Shown here piece by piece: positions 8,759 to 17,142 of a stretch of DNA of 64,000 bases (positions are counted from its first letter, which is position 1; every line of letters starts with the position of its first letter). The notes below the pieces were generated by a model. That model saw nothing but the letters and a program-made list of their open reading frames with translations. It did not search any database and was not told the origin of the DNA. This DNA comes from UMGS1908 sp045655005. Lineage in GTDB: Bacteria > Bacillota > Clostridia > Christensenellales > UBA1242. Where the stretch lies: assembly GCA_045655005.1 (NCBI GenBank), contig JAZOOJ010000019.1:105729-169728 (forward strand), read 5' to 3'. The translations under genes were made by a program, and so were the position numbers.

Positions 8759-9430
8759 ATGGATAAAAAGAATAAGTTTCCGTTGTTTTCATTAATTATG
8801 CTGTGCGTTGGGGTGGGGCTTATTTTATTTGGGGCAATTGCACCTGCTAAGATGTTTTCTGGTAATAATACATATGTGGTTGAATTTGATAGGTCTGGGT
8901 TTGATAATATGAGGTTAAGGATAACTTTAAACACTGATGAGGCAATTAATCCAACAATAACGGCGTTAATACACGAAGAAGAAATTTATGTAATAGTTAA
9001 ACAAACCGAAACTGGGATGTATAAAGGAAGCGCGTCTATTGACAGAGATAAATATTTTATGTCAAGAGAAGATGATGTTAGTGTAATAGTGTCGGACAAA
9101 GAAGGCAAGACTATTAATTTTAAACAAAAAAATGAGTTTGGGGAGACGAGCGGAAGGATTATTTTAACAACATTACCAATATTCTTTGGAATTTTTATTA
9201 CCATACTTGCTCTTGTTTTAGGCGTTGCAGTAAAGCATAGAAATGGGTTGAAAAAGGCATTTAATGGAACAGTAAGTGCTGTTGCTGGTGCGGTTGGAAC
9301 AATTTCGCAGGCAATAACGCCAAAAAATGATGAAAAATATTGTGAATATTGTGAGTGCTATAATGAAAAAGACGCTCAAAAATGCAAATATTGCGGAGCA
9401 CCATTAAAAAATTATAAAAAGGAGAAATAA
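8759..9430 (+). CDS. two-span membrane protein with C-terminal zinc ribbon
   Basis: 223 residues. An upstream in-frame TTG at 8744 overlaps the GGAG ribosome site, so ATG at 8759 is the better start. Membrane spans lie at about 8-30 and 138-160. Between them is a beta-rich segment of about 105 residues, predicted outside the cell. The C-terminal cytoplasmic part carries a zinc ribbon: CEYCECYNEKDAQKCKYCG, with a CxxC pair at each end. Function is unknown; similar layouts are found in membrane proteins with cytoplasmic zinc-ribbon tails. It is cotranscribed with the next gene, which starts 2 bases after its stop and also encodes zinc-ribbon motifs. Confidence 0.75.
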   Translation: MDKKNKFPLFSLIMLCVGVGLILFGAIAPAKMFSGNNTYVVEFDRSGFDNMRLRITLNTDEAINPTITALIHEEEIYVIVKQTETGMYKGSASIDRDKYFMSREDDVSVIVSDKEGKTINFKQKNEFGETSGRIILTTLPIFFGIFITILALVLGVAVKHRNGLKKAFNGTVSAVAGAVGTISQAITPKNDEKYCEYCECYNEKDAQKCKYCGAPLKNYKKEK

Positions 9431-9432
9431 TT

Positions 9433-10284
9433 ATGGAAAAAAGAACTTGTAAAAAGTGCGGAGTCAATTATTATTATGATTCAGAATATTGTTATGGGTG
9501 TTTAAGAAAGATGGAATTGGATGAAATATCGTCGTTGACGGATGATGAAATTCAGAATGAATATCTCAAAATTGCACATAAAATTATTGAAACAGGAGAG
9601 TTGGACAAAGAGTTAAGAAAAAGATTAATCACATTAATGATGGCTTGTGAAAAAGTAAATCCGCAATTGCAGGTGGTGTGTGCTAAGTTTAAAATTTATG
9701 AAGTGCCGGAAGTATTTATCGGAGCAGAAAAGGTTGTTGTTGATAAACTTAACGAAATGTGGCTTGAAGACGGAAAGAAGGATTATAAATTAAGAACGGC
9801 GTTGGAAATGGCTACGGGTGAAGAAGAAAGTATAGCTAGATGTAGTAAAGAATGTTATGAATTAATCCTTGATGATTTTGAGATAGATGACTATGATATT
9901 TCAAAGATAAAACTTAATATAGTTACACCAGATGGGGAAACAATTTCTATTAAAGACTTTTGGGGACCATTCATTGATGAAGATTGTCTGCCTTATGAGA
10001 TGATGGGCAAAAAAAGGAAAGATAATGGCAAAGAGGCAACTTACAGAGTTGGTAAGCGAATTTCTGCATTCCTTCCAAGATTGTCTGAATTTGAAGAGGT
10101 TAATGCATATGGTGGTTACGCTGCATGGGATTTTGACGATTTTGAAAGTTGTGAAAAATGCGATGGAGAGTTGGAACATATTGCTCAAATAAGTGGCGTG
10201 CCATTCCATTTTGATGATGGTAATTTCTTTATCTCTAAGTGTAAAGATTGTGGCAAGTATGTTGTTCAGTATTTTCAAACATAA
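9433..10284 (+). CDS. hypothetical protein with N- and C-terminal zinc-binding CxxC pairs
   Basis: 283 residues. A zinc ribbon occurs at residues 5-26 (CKKCGVNYYYDSEYCYGC). A second pair of CxxC motifs about 30 residues apart lies near the C-terminus (CEKC ... CKDCGKY). The middle region is charged and mixed alpha/beta with no recognised catalytic motif (FWGPFIDEDCLPYEMMGKKR). There is no signal peptide or membrane span. The gene is tightly coupled to the zinc-ribbon membrane protein upstream, so the two products may interact. A terminator follows directly. Confidence 0.75.
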   Translation: MEKRTCKKCGVNYYYDSEYCYGCLRKMELDEISSLTDDEIQNEYLKIAHKIIETGELDKELRKRLITLMMACEKVNPQLQVVCAKFKIYEVPEVFIGAEKVVVDKLNEMWLEDGKKDYKLRTALEMATGEEESIARCSKECYELILDDFEIDDYDISKIKLNIVTPDGETISIKDFWGPFIDEDCLPYEMMGKKRKDNGKEATYRVGKRISAFLPRLSEFEEVNAYGGYAAWDFDDFESCEKCDGELEHIAQISGVPFHFDDGNFFISKCKDCGKYVVQYFQT

Positions 10285-10288
10285 AAAT

Positions 10289-10321
10289 AAAAACATCCGT
10301 TTATAATTGGCGGATGTTTTT
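10289..10321 (+). terminator. intrinsic terminator
   Basis: The 11-bp stem AAAAACATCCG/CGGATGTTTTT has an 11-base loop and a T-tract. Confidence 0.8.
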
Positions 10322-10409
10322 ATTAATAAAATTTATGGAGAGTTTGAATTTATTTTTAAATGTTTAAATATTGTGATAAAATAATTGTAGTAAATTTGGA
10401 GGTGGCTAT

Positions 10410-11441
10410 ATGCAAAATAGGGTTACAAAAGAGGGCGATTTATTGGATGAAAAAGGGAGACTTGTTGAATGTGGATATGCAACAAGTCTTGTAAAAAAGT
10501 ATGACAGGTCAAAGATTAAGGCGGGAAAACTTAGAATAAAAGAATGGGATTATTATTTAATTTACAACAATGATTATGCTGTTGCAATTACTGTTGATGA
10601 CAATTCGTATATGGGATTAAACTCGCTTAGTTTAATTGATTTTAAAGAAGCAAAAGAAATAACTAAAAGTCCTATGGCTTTTATGACAAATGGTAAGACT
10701 AATTTTCCACCTACGTCTAAAATTGGAGATGTGAAAGTTGAGAATAAAAATTATAAGATTGAAATCCTAAATGATGGAATGACTAGAAAAATTTATGCCT
10801 TTATGAAAAATTTTAAAGATGGTAAAGATATTTCTTGTGAGTTTGTTTTAACTGATGAACCAAAAGATAGTATGGTTATTATGACGCCATTTAAAGAAAA
10901 AGAAACGGCGTTCTATTACAATCAAAAAATTGTTGGAATGAAAGCGGTTGGAAGGGTTAGTCTTGGTAATGATGTAATAGAATTTGGCGAAAGTACCCGT
11001 GCTATTCTTGACTGGGGTAGAGGCGTTTGGTCCTATAAAAATACTTGGTATTGGGGAGCAGGATGTGGCGTTGTTGATGGCTGTGAAGTCGGTTTTAATA
11101 TTGGCTATGGATTTGGGGATACATCGAATGCAAGTGAGAATATGATTTTTGTAAATGGTGTTGCACATAAACTTGAAGATGTTGTGTTCAATATTCCAAA
11201 AGATAGCAAAGGGAAAGATGATTTTATGAGTCCTTGGACATTTACTTCAAGCGACGGAAGGTTTGAAATGTCTTTTAGGCCGATTATTGACAGGCATTCT
11301 AATGCTAATGTTGTAGTAATTAGCAGTAATCAGCATCAAGTGTTTGGTGAGTTTAGTGGGACAATGATTTTAGATGATGGTAGAAAAATTCAATTAGACA
11401 ATTTTTTAGGTTTTGCTGAAAAAGTAGTTAATAAGTGGTAA
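10410..11441 (+). CDS. DUF2804 family protein
   Basis: 343 residues covering the whole family length. It has the recognisable DUF2804 features: a start like 'KEGDLLDEKGRLVECGYA', a central LDWGRGVWSYKNTWYWG block near residue 205, HQVFGEFSG near 313, and a C-terminal LDNFLGFAEKVVNKW. Family members have a beta-rich, lipocalin- or hydroxysteroid-hydratase-like appearance and unknown function; a role with lipid-like molecules is sometimes suggested but not shown here. Strong AGGTGG ribosome site (GGAGGTGG). It is a single-gene unit bounded by terminators. Confidence 0.85.
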   Translation: MQNRVTKEGDLLDEKGRLVECGYATSLVKKYDRSKIKAGKLRIKEWDYYLIYNNDYAVAITVDDNSYMGLNSLSLIDFKEAKEITKSPMAFMTNGKTNFPPTSKIGDVKVENKNYKIEILNDGMTRKIYAFMKNFKDGKDISCEFVLTDEPKDSMVIMTPFKEKETAFYYNQKIVGMKAVGRVSLGNDVIEFGESTRAILDWGRGVWSYKNTWYWGAGCGVVDGCEVGFNIGYGFGDTSNASENMIFVNGVAHKLEDVVFNIPKDSKGKDDFMSPWTFTSSDGRFEMSFRPIIDRHSNANVVVISSNQHQVFGEFSGTMILDDGRKIQLDNFLGFAEKVVNKW

Positions 11442-11457
11442 GAGATATTAAAAAATT

Positions 11458-11494
11458 AAAAGAGAGCCTTGGTATTTTAGATGCTCTCTTTTTT
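11458..11494. terminator. intrinsic terminator between convergent genes
   Basis: The stem AAAAGAGAGC/GCTCTCTTTT has a 15-base loop, with T-tract on + and A-tract on the left for the opposite strand. Confidence 0.8.
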
Positions 11495-11499
11495 ATAAG

Positions 11500-12486
11500 T
11501 TAATAAATCAAATATGGGTTGTTTATTGCAGATAAGCGTTCGTGCGCTATGTCTGTCATAAGTTGAATCTCCTCAATTTTTTTAGTAAAAAGCTCGGTAA
11601 TAGTAGCTATATTTTTAATTATAAAGTTGTGGATATGATTTAAATTGCTGTTTGCAAATGAAGAATTTATATAAAGATTAAACAAGTTGTTGTATTGATC
11701 TACTATTGATTTTGTTATGTCTTGTGCATTAATGTTATTTGGTATTACATTGGCATTAATAAAATACAAACAAAACATATTTTCAAGCGGGAAATATTTT
11801 TTACGAACTTGGTTTATTTCGTTCATTGATGTGTGTACAGCGTCAATTATTGATGGAGTTATATATGAAGAATGTGTAAAAGGTACTAAAATCTTATTTT
11901 CTTGTAATGAATTTAATAAATAGTCGTAAATAGATGTGAACAACAAAACCATTTTATGATTTTCGGTTGGCGGGGATTCAAGTCCTGAAAATAGTCGTTC
12001 TAAGTAATTCTTTTGGTAAATGTATTGTCCATTTTTGTATACAGTGTCTAATAACTCGTAAGGAGTTGTTCGGATAGAGCCTATTTTAAATCTTTTATCT
12101 TTATCTTGCCAGTTTGGATTGTTGTTTAGGTAGTCGATAAAAATTTGCTCTTCGTGAAGTTTATTTTTATTGTCCTTGGTTGTACTATAAAATGCATTAA
12201 CCCAGTTCTCGTGAAATCTATGGTGACAATCTAAGTTTATTTTGTGAATGGCAGAAAACCTGCTTTTGTTTATGCAAATATTGTTTTCTTTTATTACAGA
12301 TGTCAATTCAAAGTCGCCACTTTCAATAAACATAACTTTTGAAGTTGTATTACAGTTCTTACCAGTTAGGGCTGCTTGGTGGATTGAATTTAATAGTTGC
12401 TCAAGTGCTTTGAAGTCAAGAGTTATTGAATTAAAATAGTTGGTTAAAAATTCTTTTGCTCTGACATGAGATAAATTTGTATTCAT
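11500..12486 (-). CDS. hypothetical protein (328 aa)
   Basis: Unrecognised. It is mostly helical and hydrophilic, with no signal peptide or membrane span. A His-rich stretch near residue 88 (DCHHRFHENWV) could bind metal, but the spacing matches no family I know. The C-terminal third is rich in Asn and Ile and looks like long helices (IHNFIIKNIATITELF). Composition is even more Asn-rich than its neighbours. It is a single-gene unit, convergent with the DUF2804 gene. Confidence 0.7.
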   Translation of the reverse strand: MNTNLSHVRAKEFLTNYFNSITLDFKALEQLLNSIHQAALTGKNCNTTSKVMFIESGDFELTSVIKENNICINKSRFSAIHKINLDCHHRFHENWVNAFYSTTKDNKNKLHEEQIFIDYLNNNPNWQDKDKRFKIGSIRTTPYELLDTVYKNGQYIYQKNYLERLFSGLESPPTENHKMVLLFTSIYDYLLNSLQENKILVPFTHSSYITPSIIDAVHTSMNEINQVRKKYFPLENMFCLYFINANVIPNNINAQDITKSIVDQYNNLFNLYINSSFANSNLNHIHNFIIKNIATITELFTKKIEEIQLMTDIAHERLSAINNPYLIY

Positions 12487-12591
12487 AAAATTTTCCTTGT
12501 GAAATAGTGATATTATTATATCAAAAATTGGACGTTTTGTAAATAATTGTTGGGTGAAATCTGTGAATTTATAAAAACAACTTTTTAATTG

Positions 12592-12620
12592 TTGATTAAA
12601 GTGAATGAATTAGATATACT
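12592..12620 (+). promoter_or_regulatory. promoter of the 90-aa gene
   Basis: TTGATT, 17-bp spacer, TATACT. Confidence 0.65.
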
Positions 12621-12655
12621 TATTGTGTTAACTAATTTTATGGGGGTAACTAGTT

Positions 12656-12928
12656 ATGATACACTCACTTGCTGGTGGCGAGATTAGAGAACTTTTGTGT
12701 GCAGATTTTGCAAAGGTTGAAATTGTTGAGGACGGTGCATTTAAAGGCAATAAGCTATGGTATATTTGCGAAATAAAAGATGCCAAGGCGGGGGATTTTG
12801 TGCTGGCTCCGATAGGTGCTTACAATCGTCTTTATAAAGCAAAGATTGAAAGAATTGATAAACAAGTTAATTCACAAGTTTCTCCAATTCCATTTAAAAG
12901 AGCAAAGAAAATCGTAAAGATAAAGTAA
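12656..12928 (+). CDS. small hypothetical protein (90 aa)
   Basis: A compact beta-rich protein: a GDFVLAPIGAYNRLYKAKIERI segment suggests a small barrel, and a basic C-terminus (PFKRAKKIVKIK) suggests nucleic-acid or ribosome contact. There is no family match by eye. It has its own promoter, a GGGGG ribosome site and a strong terminator overlapping its stop codon, so it is a genuine independent gene. Confidence 0.75.
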   Translation: MIHSLAGGEIRELLCADFAKVEIVEDGAFKGNKLWYICEIKDAKAGDFVLAPIGAYNRLYKAKIERIDKQVNSQVSPIPFKRAKKIVKIK

Positions 12929-12958
12929 CAGCAAGCGAAATTTAATCGCTTGCTGTTA
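12926..12958 (+). terminator. intrinsic terminator overlapping the stop codon
   Basis: The 13-bp perfect stem TAACAGCAAGCGA/TCGCTTGCTGTTA has a 7-base loop; the left arm includes the stop codon. Confidence 0.85.
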
Positions 12959-12991
12959 TTTTGTTTTAAAACCATCTTATATGGTTGTTGA

Positions 12992-14761
12992 TTATACATC
13001 TTCGCTTTGCATAATTTCTTTCTTTTGCTTATCATAAAGGGCTTTGTATGTTTCGTTTGTTAGCATTAATTCTTTGTGTGTGCCGTGTGCTACAATAGAG
13101 CCTTTATCTATATAGAAAATTTCATCGCAATCTTCAATTGTTGAAAGCCTGTGGGCAATAGTAATAATTGTTTTTTTGCTTTTTAATTTGTCAACTGAAG
13201 CAATAACTTTTTCTTGTGAAAGATTATCTAATGAACTTGTTGCTTCGTCAAAAATTATGACTTTTGCATCTTTTAGTAATGCTCTTGCTATGCAAATTCT
13301 TTGTTTTTGACCGCCAGATAATCGTGTTCCACCTTCACCAAGGTAACTGTCTAAGCGATTTGGTAGTGCCCATACAAACTCGAATGCGTTACTTAGTTGT
13401 AAGACCTCGTAAATTTCTTCGTCTGTGGCATCAGGTTTTACAAGCTTCATATTTTCTCTAATTGTCATATTAAATAGGTATGGGAATTGGTTTATCATCG
13501 TGATTTGCTTGAAGAAATTTTCACTTAATGTTTCGTCGTTTTTGTTGTCATATTTAATATTACCACTTGTTGGGGTATAAAGTTTACAAATAAGGCTGAC
13601 TATTGTAGATTTACCACAACCACTTTCGCCGACAAATGCAACATGGGTGTTGCGTTTAATTTTAAAACTTACGTTACTTAAAACATTAGAATGTGGAGTA
13701 TAGCCAAAACTTACATTTTGGAATTCAATGTTGCCACGATATTCAGGAAGGTCTTCTGTTCCGTACTTGTTGAATTGATACTTAACACCGTCCTTTAAGT
13801 CAAAAACACGCCAAGCAGAGACTTCGATTTCTTTTAAGTAGTTTTGTAAGTTCCCCAAGTGAACAGCAAATTCCATAACGTGAGATTTATATACATATGC
13901 GGTATAGAATATGGCAATTGCAATAAATCCTCTTTGCATCAGCGTTATGCAAAGCATTACGAATAGCAGGTTGCACACGATACTTACAAAACTTGCAAAT
14001 GCACACAGAGCAATTCCGACATACCATTCTTTATTGTCTGCATGCATAAATTCTGTTTGTTGAGTTTCTATTTGATTTAATAAACTTTGTTGCATATCAA
14101 GAGTCTTTATATCTTTGATGCCTCGAATAGTTTCGCCAATTGTGCTATTTACAGTTTCACTTTTTTTGTGAACGATTGGTTTTAATATTGAAAAGTAATG
14201 TATTCTTACTTGGTAAACATAATATCTCACAATTATAAATAAAAGTAGGAAAGCACCGAGCCAAATATTTATGATTGAAATATACACCAGAAAGCCAATC
14301 TTACTCATAAATGAAACAATAGTTTCGCTGATTGATTTAAATGAGTTGGATAGTGAATTTAAATCGCTTGTAAGCCTTGTAATAAACACGCCGTTACCCA
14401 ATTTTTCATATTGGCCAATGTTAATATTAAATGAACTGTTTACAATATCAATTTTTACATCAAGCTTAACCTTGTTTTCTAGCATTTTAAAAAATGGGGT
14501 TTGCAAAACGCTAAAAAATAAGTTTATAAATTCTAAACCAAACAAAGTCCAGGCGTAATTAAGTGCAGAATCAAAATTAGCACTTGCTATTTCACTTATA
14601 ATATTACCAAGTATCACTGGGATAAAAAATCCAATAACACCGCAAATAATAAGCATAGACCAAAAGCCCAAGCAAAGCCATTTATATTTTTTAAAATATT
14701 TTAGGTATTTGCTTAGGTTTTTTAAACCTTTTATTCTTTCTTCTTTTGTAACAATTGCCAT
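12992..14761 (-). CDS. ABC transporter, fused permease and ATPase (exporter type)
   Basis: 589 residues with the half-transporter layout. About six hydrophobic spans occupy residues 25-320, followed by a nucleotide-binding domain. Walker A is GESGCGKST (near 380), the Q-loop is INQFPYLF, the signature is LSGGQ (near 485), Walker B is VIIFDEATSSLD, and the switch is IAHRLS. It probably works as a homodimer, since no second ABC gene is adjacent. Substrate is unknown; lipid, drug or peptide are all possible. The start follows AGGTG. It is a single-gene unit on the minus strand. Confidence 0.92.
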   Translation of the reverse strand: MAIVTKEERIKGLKNLSKYLKYFKKYKWLCLGFWSMLIICGVIGFFIPVILGNIISEIASANFDSALNYAWTLFGLEFINLFFSVLQTPFFKMLENKVKLDVKIDIVNSSFNINIGQYEKLGNGVFITRLTSDLNSLSNSFKSISETIVSFMSKIGFLVYISIINIWLGAFLLLFIIVRYYVYQVRIHYFSILKPIVHKKSETVNSTIGETIRGIKDIKTLDMQQSLLNQIETQQTEFMHADNKEWYVGIALCAFASFVSIVCNLLFVMLCITLMQRGFIAIAIFYTAYVYKSHVMEFAVHLGNLQNYLKEIEVSAWRVFDLKDGVKYQFNKYGTEDLPEYRGNIEFQNVSFGYTPHSNVLSNVSFKIKRNTHVAFVGESGCGKSTIVSLICKLYTPTSGNIKYDNKNDETLSENFFKQITMINQFPYLFNMTIRENMKLVKPDATDEEIYEVLQLSNAFEFVWALPNRLDSYLGEGGTRLSGGQKQRICIARALLKDAKVIIFDEATSSLDNLSQEKVIASVDKLKSKKTIITIAHRLSTIEDCDEIFYIDKGSIVAHGTHKELMLTNETYKALYDKQKKEIMQSEDV

Positions 14762-14870
14762 AATTCACCTATCTTTTATTATTAAGTAATAACAATAAAA
14801 TGATGTTTTAACTATGATTTATTATAGCAAATTAAATCATGGTTTCAAAACACTTTTTGATGACAAAATA

Positions 14871-14901
14871 AAAACTATGACATAAAATTTGTCATAGTTT
14901 T
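14871..14901 (-). terminator. terminator of the lysK-trmL operon
   Basis: The 12-bp perfect stem AAAACTATGACA/TGTCATAGTTTT has a 7-base loop. It is directly downstream of trmL on the minus strand. Confidence 0.8.
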
Positions 14902-14911
14902 TATTTTTTAT

Positions 14912-15400
14912 TTAATCAATTCTGCCGGTTAGGTGTCCTGTGTCTTTAAGGTTTGCAAAGTTGTTTTGGCGAAGTGCTTCGTAAAGAATAATTGCAACTG
15001 AATTTGAAAGATTTAAACTTCTTGCGGAGTCAATCATTGGTATTCTTATGCAATCTTCGTAATGCTCTTTTAAAATGCTTTCACGAATTCCAAAACTTTC
15101 TTTACCAAAAACAATGAAACAGTCGTCAGGGTAGTGAACATCGGCATAGGTTTTGTTTGACTTTGTGCTTGCAAAGAAAAATTGCTTGTCTTTGTTTTGT
15201 TCGTACAAATCTTCAAAACTGTCAATTACAGTAAAATCAGCATCTTTTAAATAATCCATTCCGGCACGCTTGAAATGTTTGTCGTCAAGGACGAACCCCA
15301 AAGGTTTTACCATATAGAGCTTTGTGTTTGTTGCCATACATGTTCTTATAATATTTCCAGCATTTTGTGGAATTTCTGGTTCAATTAATACAATATTCAT
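14912..15400 (-). CDS. trmL: tRNA (cytidine/uridine-2'-O)-methyltransferase TrmL
   Basis: 162 residues, the normal length for TrmL. It is a minimal SPOUT methyltransferase: start MNIVLIEPEIPQNAGNIIRT, a middle FGKESFGI, and the C-terminal knot IPM...ARSLNLSNSVAIILYE. It methylates the ribose of the wobble base in leucine tRNAs using S-adenosylmethionine. It begins about 20 bases after lysK, so both are probably one operon linking tRNA charging and modification. The ribosome site is weak, consistent with translational coupling. Confidence 0.93.
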   Translation of the reverse strand: MNIVLIEPEIPQNAGNIIRTCMATNTKLYMVKPLGFVLDDKHFKRAGMDYLKDADFTVIDSFEDLYEQNKDKQFFFASTKSNKTYADVHYPDDCFIVFGKESFGIRESILKEHYEDCIRIPMIDSARSLNLSNSVAIILYEALRQNNFANLKDTGHLTGRID

Positions 15401-15421
15401 TTTGACTAATCCATTAACTAA

Positions 15422-16999
15422 TTAGAAATTTAGCAAGTTTAGATACATATCTTTATTTAACGCACCCAAGAATAGGTAAAGTCTTGGTCCAGACTCCTTT
15501 CCGATAAGAAGCATATATACATTTTGGAAGAACTTCTTTTGGAATGGTTGGTTTTCTTTATCTTTTAAGCCCTCTTGCTTTGGAATATCATATAGAAGTT
15601 GTTGCAAGTCTTCAAGAGAAATATCTTCGCTTGATAGTTTTGAGTAGAGTGTACGAATATCTTGTTGCTCACGTTCTGGAAGATTATTAAAGTATTCTTC
15701 GTTCTTTGAGTCAAGTAGGGTAGAAATACTTTCAGGGGAGTAGTTTTTAGCCCAATATTCGATGCGTCCAAGACGAGAAAGCAGGTCTTCCTTGTCAACA
15801 TCTGGATTTACCTTTTTATATAGAGAATATAGTAAATTTGGTTCAAAATTAACGATTGAGCCAAGAGAGAATAATAATTGTGCTGAAACTGAGCTTGGTT
15901 TTAATTCTTCTCTTTCAAAACGCACATATCTCATAACTTCTTTGATGTTTTGAGGACAGTTGTCGTTAAATGAAGCGGCAAGTGAACGGTCGAATTCGTG
16001 ATATTGACGCAAAATTTCATCGTCAAAACAGAATTGCCAACTTTGACGGGCTGGAACCTTAGAATATAACCATAAAATCATTTCTGGTGGGCATACCTTT
16101 AATAACTCGGCTGGGGTGATTGATGTTCCGCTTGAACTACTCATTTTTCCACCGCCACCTTTAATTCCGATAAATTCATACATAACAAAGTCTGGCGCTG
16201 TATAATTGTAAACCTTGTCTACAATAATTTTACCAACTGTGTATGAACTTCCTTCGGTTCCATGGTCTTTTCCGCCTGGTTCAAAAGTGACTTTTTCTTC
16301 ATTCCAACGCATTGGCCAGTCTGCCTTCCAAACAAGTTTAATGTTGTGGTATTCACGAATTTTAACAGTGTCGTGATGTCCACACTTACATTCATATGCG
16401 ATTGTTTCACAATCGTCTGAAACATTTGTTACAACGGTTGAATCTTTGCCACATTTTTCACAATACACTGCGATAGGGACATATGATTCACGACCTTCTT
16501 CGGTTGCTTCTTGGCTTTTGTACTCATAAAGAATATCGTATATGGTTTTTCTTTCTTTAAGAGCCTTTATAATGCCTTCGTCATATCTGCCTTTGCGGTA
16601 TTCTTGGGCTTGGGTGATGTATTCACATTCAATACCAAATTGCTTTACGGCTTCTTTGAATTGTTCTTCAAAGTGTTCTGCGTAAGATGAGTGACAGCCA
16701 TATGGGTCTGGAATGTCTGCATATGGGGTGCCAATGTATTTATCATAAGAATCTCCGACAACTTGTTTAACAGCAAATGGAACTTTTCTTAAACGGTCAA
16801 AGTTGTCAAAAGACATTATAAATCTTGACTTTTTGCCTGCCATTTTAAGTCCTGTGTGAACAAAGTAACTTGTTAAAAATTCTCTAAAATTTCCGATGTG
16901 GATTGGTCCAGATGGGCTGATACCTGCAGCGCAGGTAAATTCTTCTTTTTCTGGATTGTCATTAATTAATTTCTGTACGGCTTCGTCTATCCAAAGCAT
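15422..16999 (-). CDS. lysK: class I lysyl-tRNA synthetase
   Basis: 525 residues. The open frame extends to 17095, but ATG at 16999 (MLWIDEAVQKL) follows AAAGGAG and fits the family start. It is the class I type: SGPIHIGNFREFL carries the HIGH-like motif, GGGGKMSSSSGTSI carries KMSKS, and CEKCGKD...CKCGHH forms an inserted zinc ribbon. It activates lysine and charges tRNA-Lys. Class I LysRS is normal in archaea and found in only some bacteria; most Bacillota use class II. No second LysRS is in this window. Upstream of trmL in the same operon. Confidence 0.95.
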   Translation of the reverse strand: MLWIDEAVQKLINDNPEKEEFTCAAGISPSGPIHIGNFREFLTSYFVHTGLKMAGKKSRFIMSFDNFDRLRKVPFAVKQVVGDSYDKYIGTPYADIPDPYGCHSSYAEHFEEQFKEAVKQFGIECEYITQAQEYRKGRYDEGIIKALKERKTIYDILYEYKSQEATEEGRESYVPIAVYCEKCGKDSTVVTNVSDDCETIAYECKCGHHDTVKIREYHNIKLVWKADWPMRWNEEKVTFEPGGKDHGTEGSSYTVGKIIVDKVYNYTAPDFVMYEFIGIKGGGGKMSSSSGTSITPAELLKVCPPEMILWLYSKVPARQSWQFCFDDEILRQYHEFDRSLAASFNDNCPQNIKEVMRYVRFEREELKPSSVSAQLLFSLGSIVNFEPNLLYSLYKKVNPDVDKEDLLSRLGRIEYWAKNYSPESISTLLDSKNEEYFNNLPEREQQDIRTLYSKLSSEDISLEDLQQLLYDIPKQEGLKDKENQPFQKKFFQNVYMLLIGKESGPRLYLFLGALNKDMYLNLLNF

Positions 17000-17031
17000 T
17001 TTAATTTTCTCCTTTTGTTGTAATATTTTAT

Positions 17032-17060
17032 AGTTTACTATATTTGTGTACTTTTTGCAA
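17032..17060 (-). promoter_or_regulatory. promoter of lysK-trmL
   Basis: On the minus strand: TTGCAA, 17-bp spacer, TAAACT. The -10 overlaps a 14-bp dyad (17029-17042, TATAGTTTACTATA) that is identical to the one in the merR-like promoter at 57578. Confidence 0.65.
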
Positions 17061-17106
17061 GTGGGTATGGGTTGTTTTTTATAAAAATTATTCATTAAAC
17101 TATTAA

Positions 17107-17133
17107 AAAGAAGCCTGAAAATCAGACTTCTTT
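17107..17133 (-). terminator. intrinsic terminator of the large exported protein gene
   Basis: A 12-base stem with one mismatch (AAAGAAGCCTGA/TCAGACTTCTTT), 3-base loop, directly downstream of the 1228-aa gene. Confidence 0.75.
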
Positions 17134-17142
17134 AAAATATTT

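Noticed and set aside
9901..10296. 131-residue minus-strand frame
   Set aside because: Antisense to the zinc-ribbon gene and crosses its terminator.
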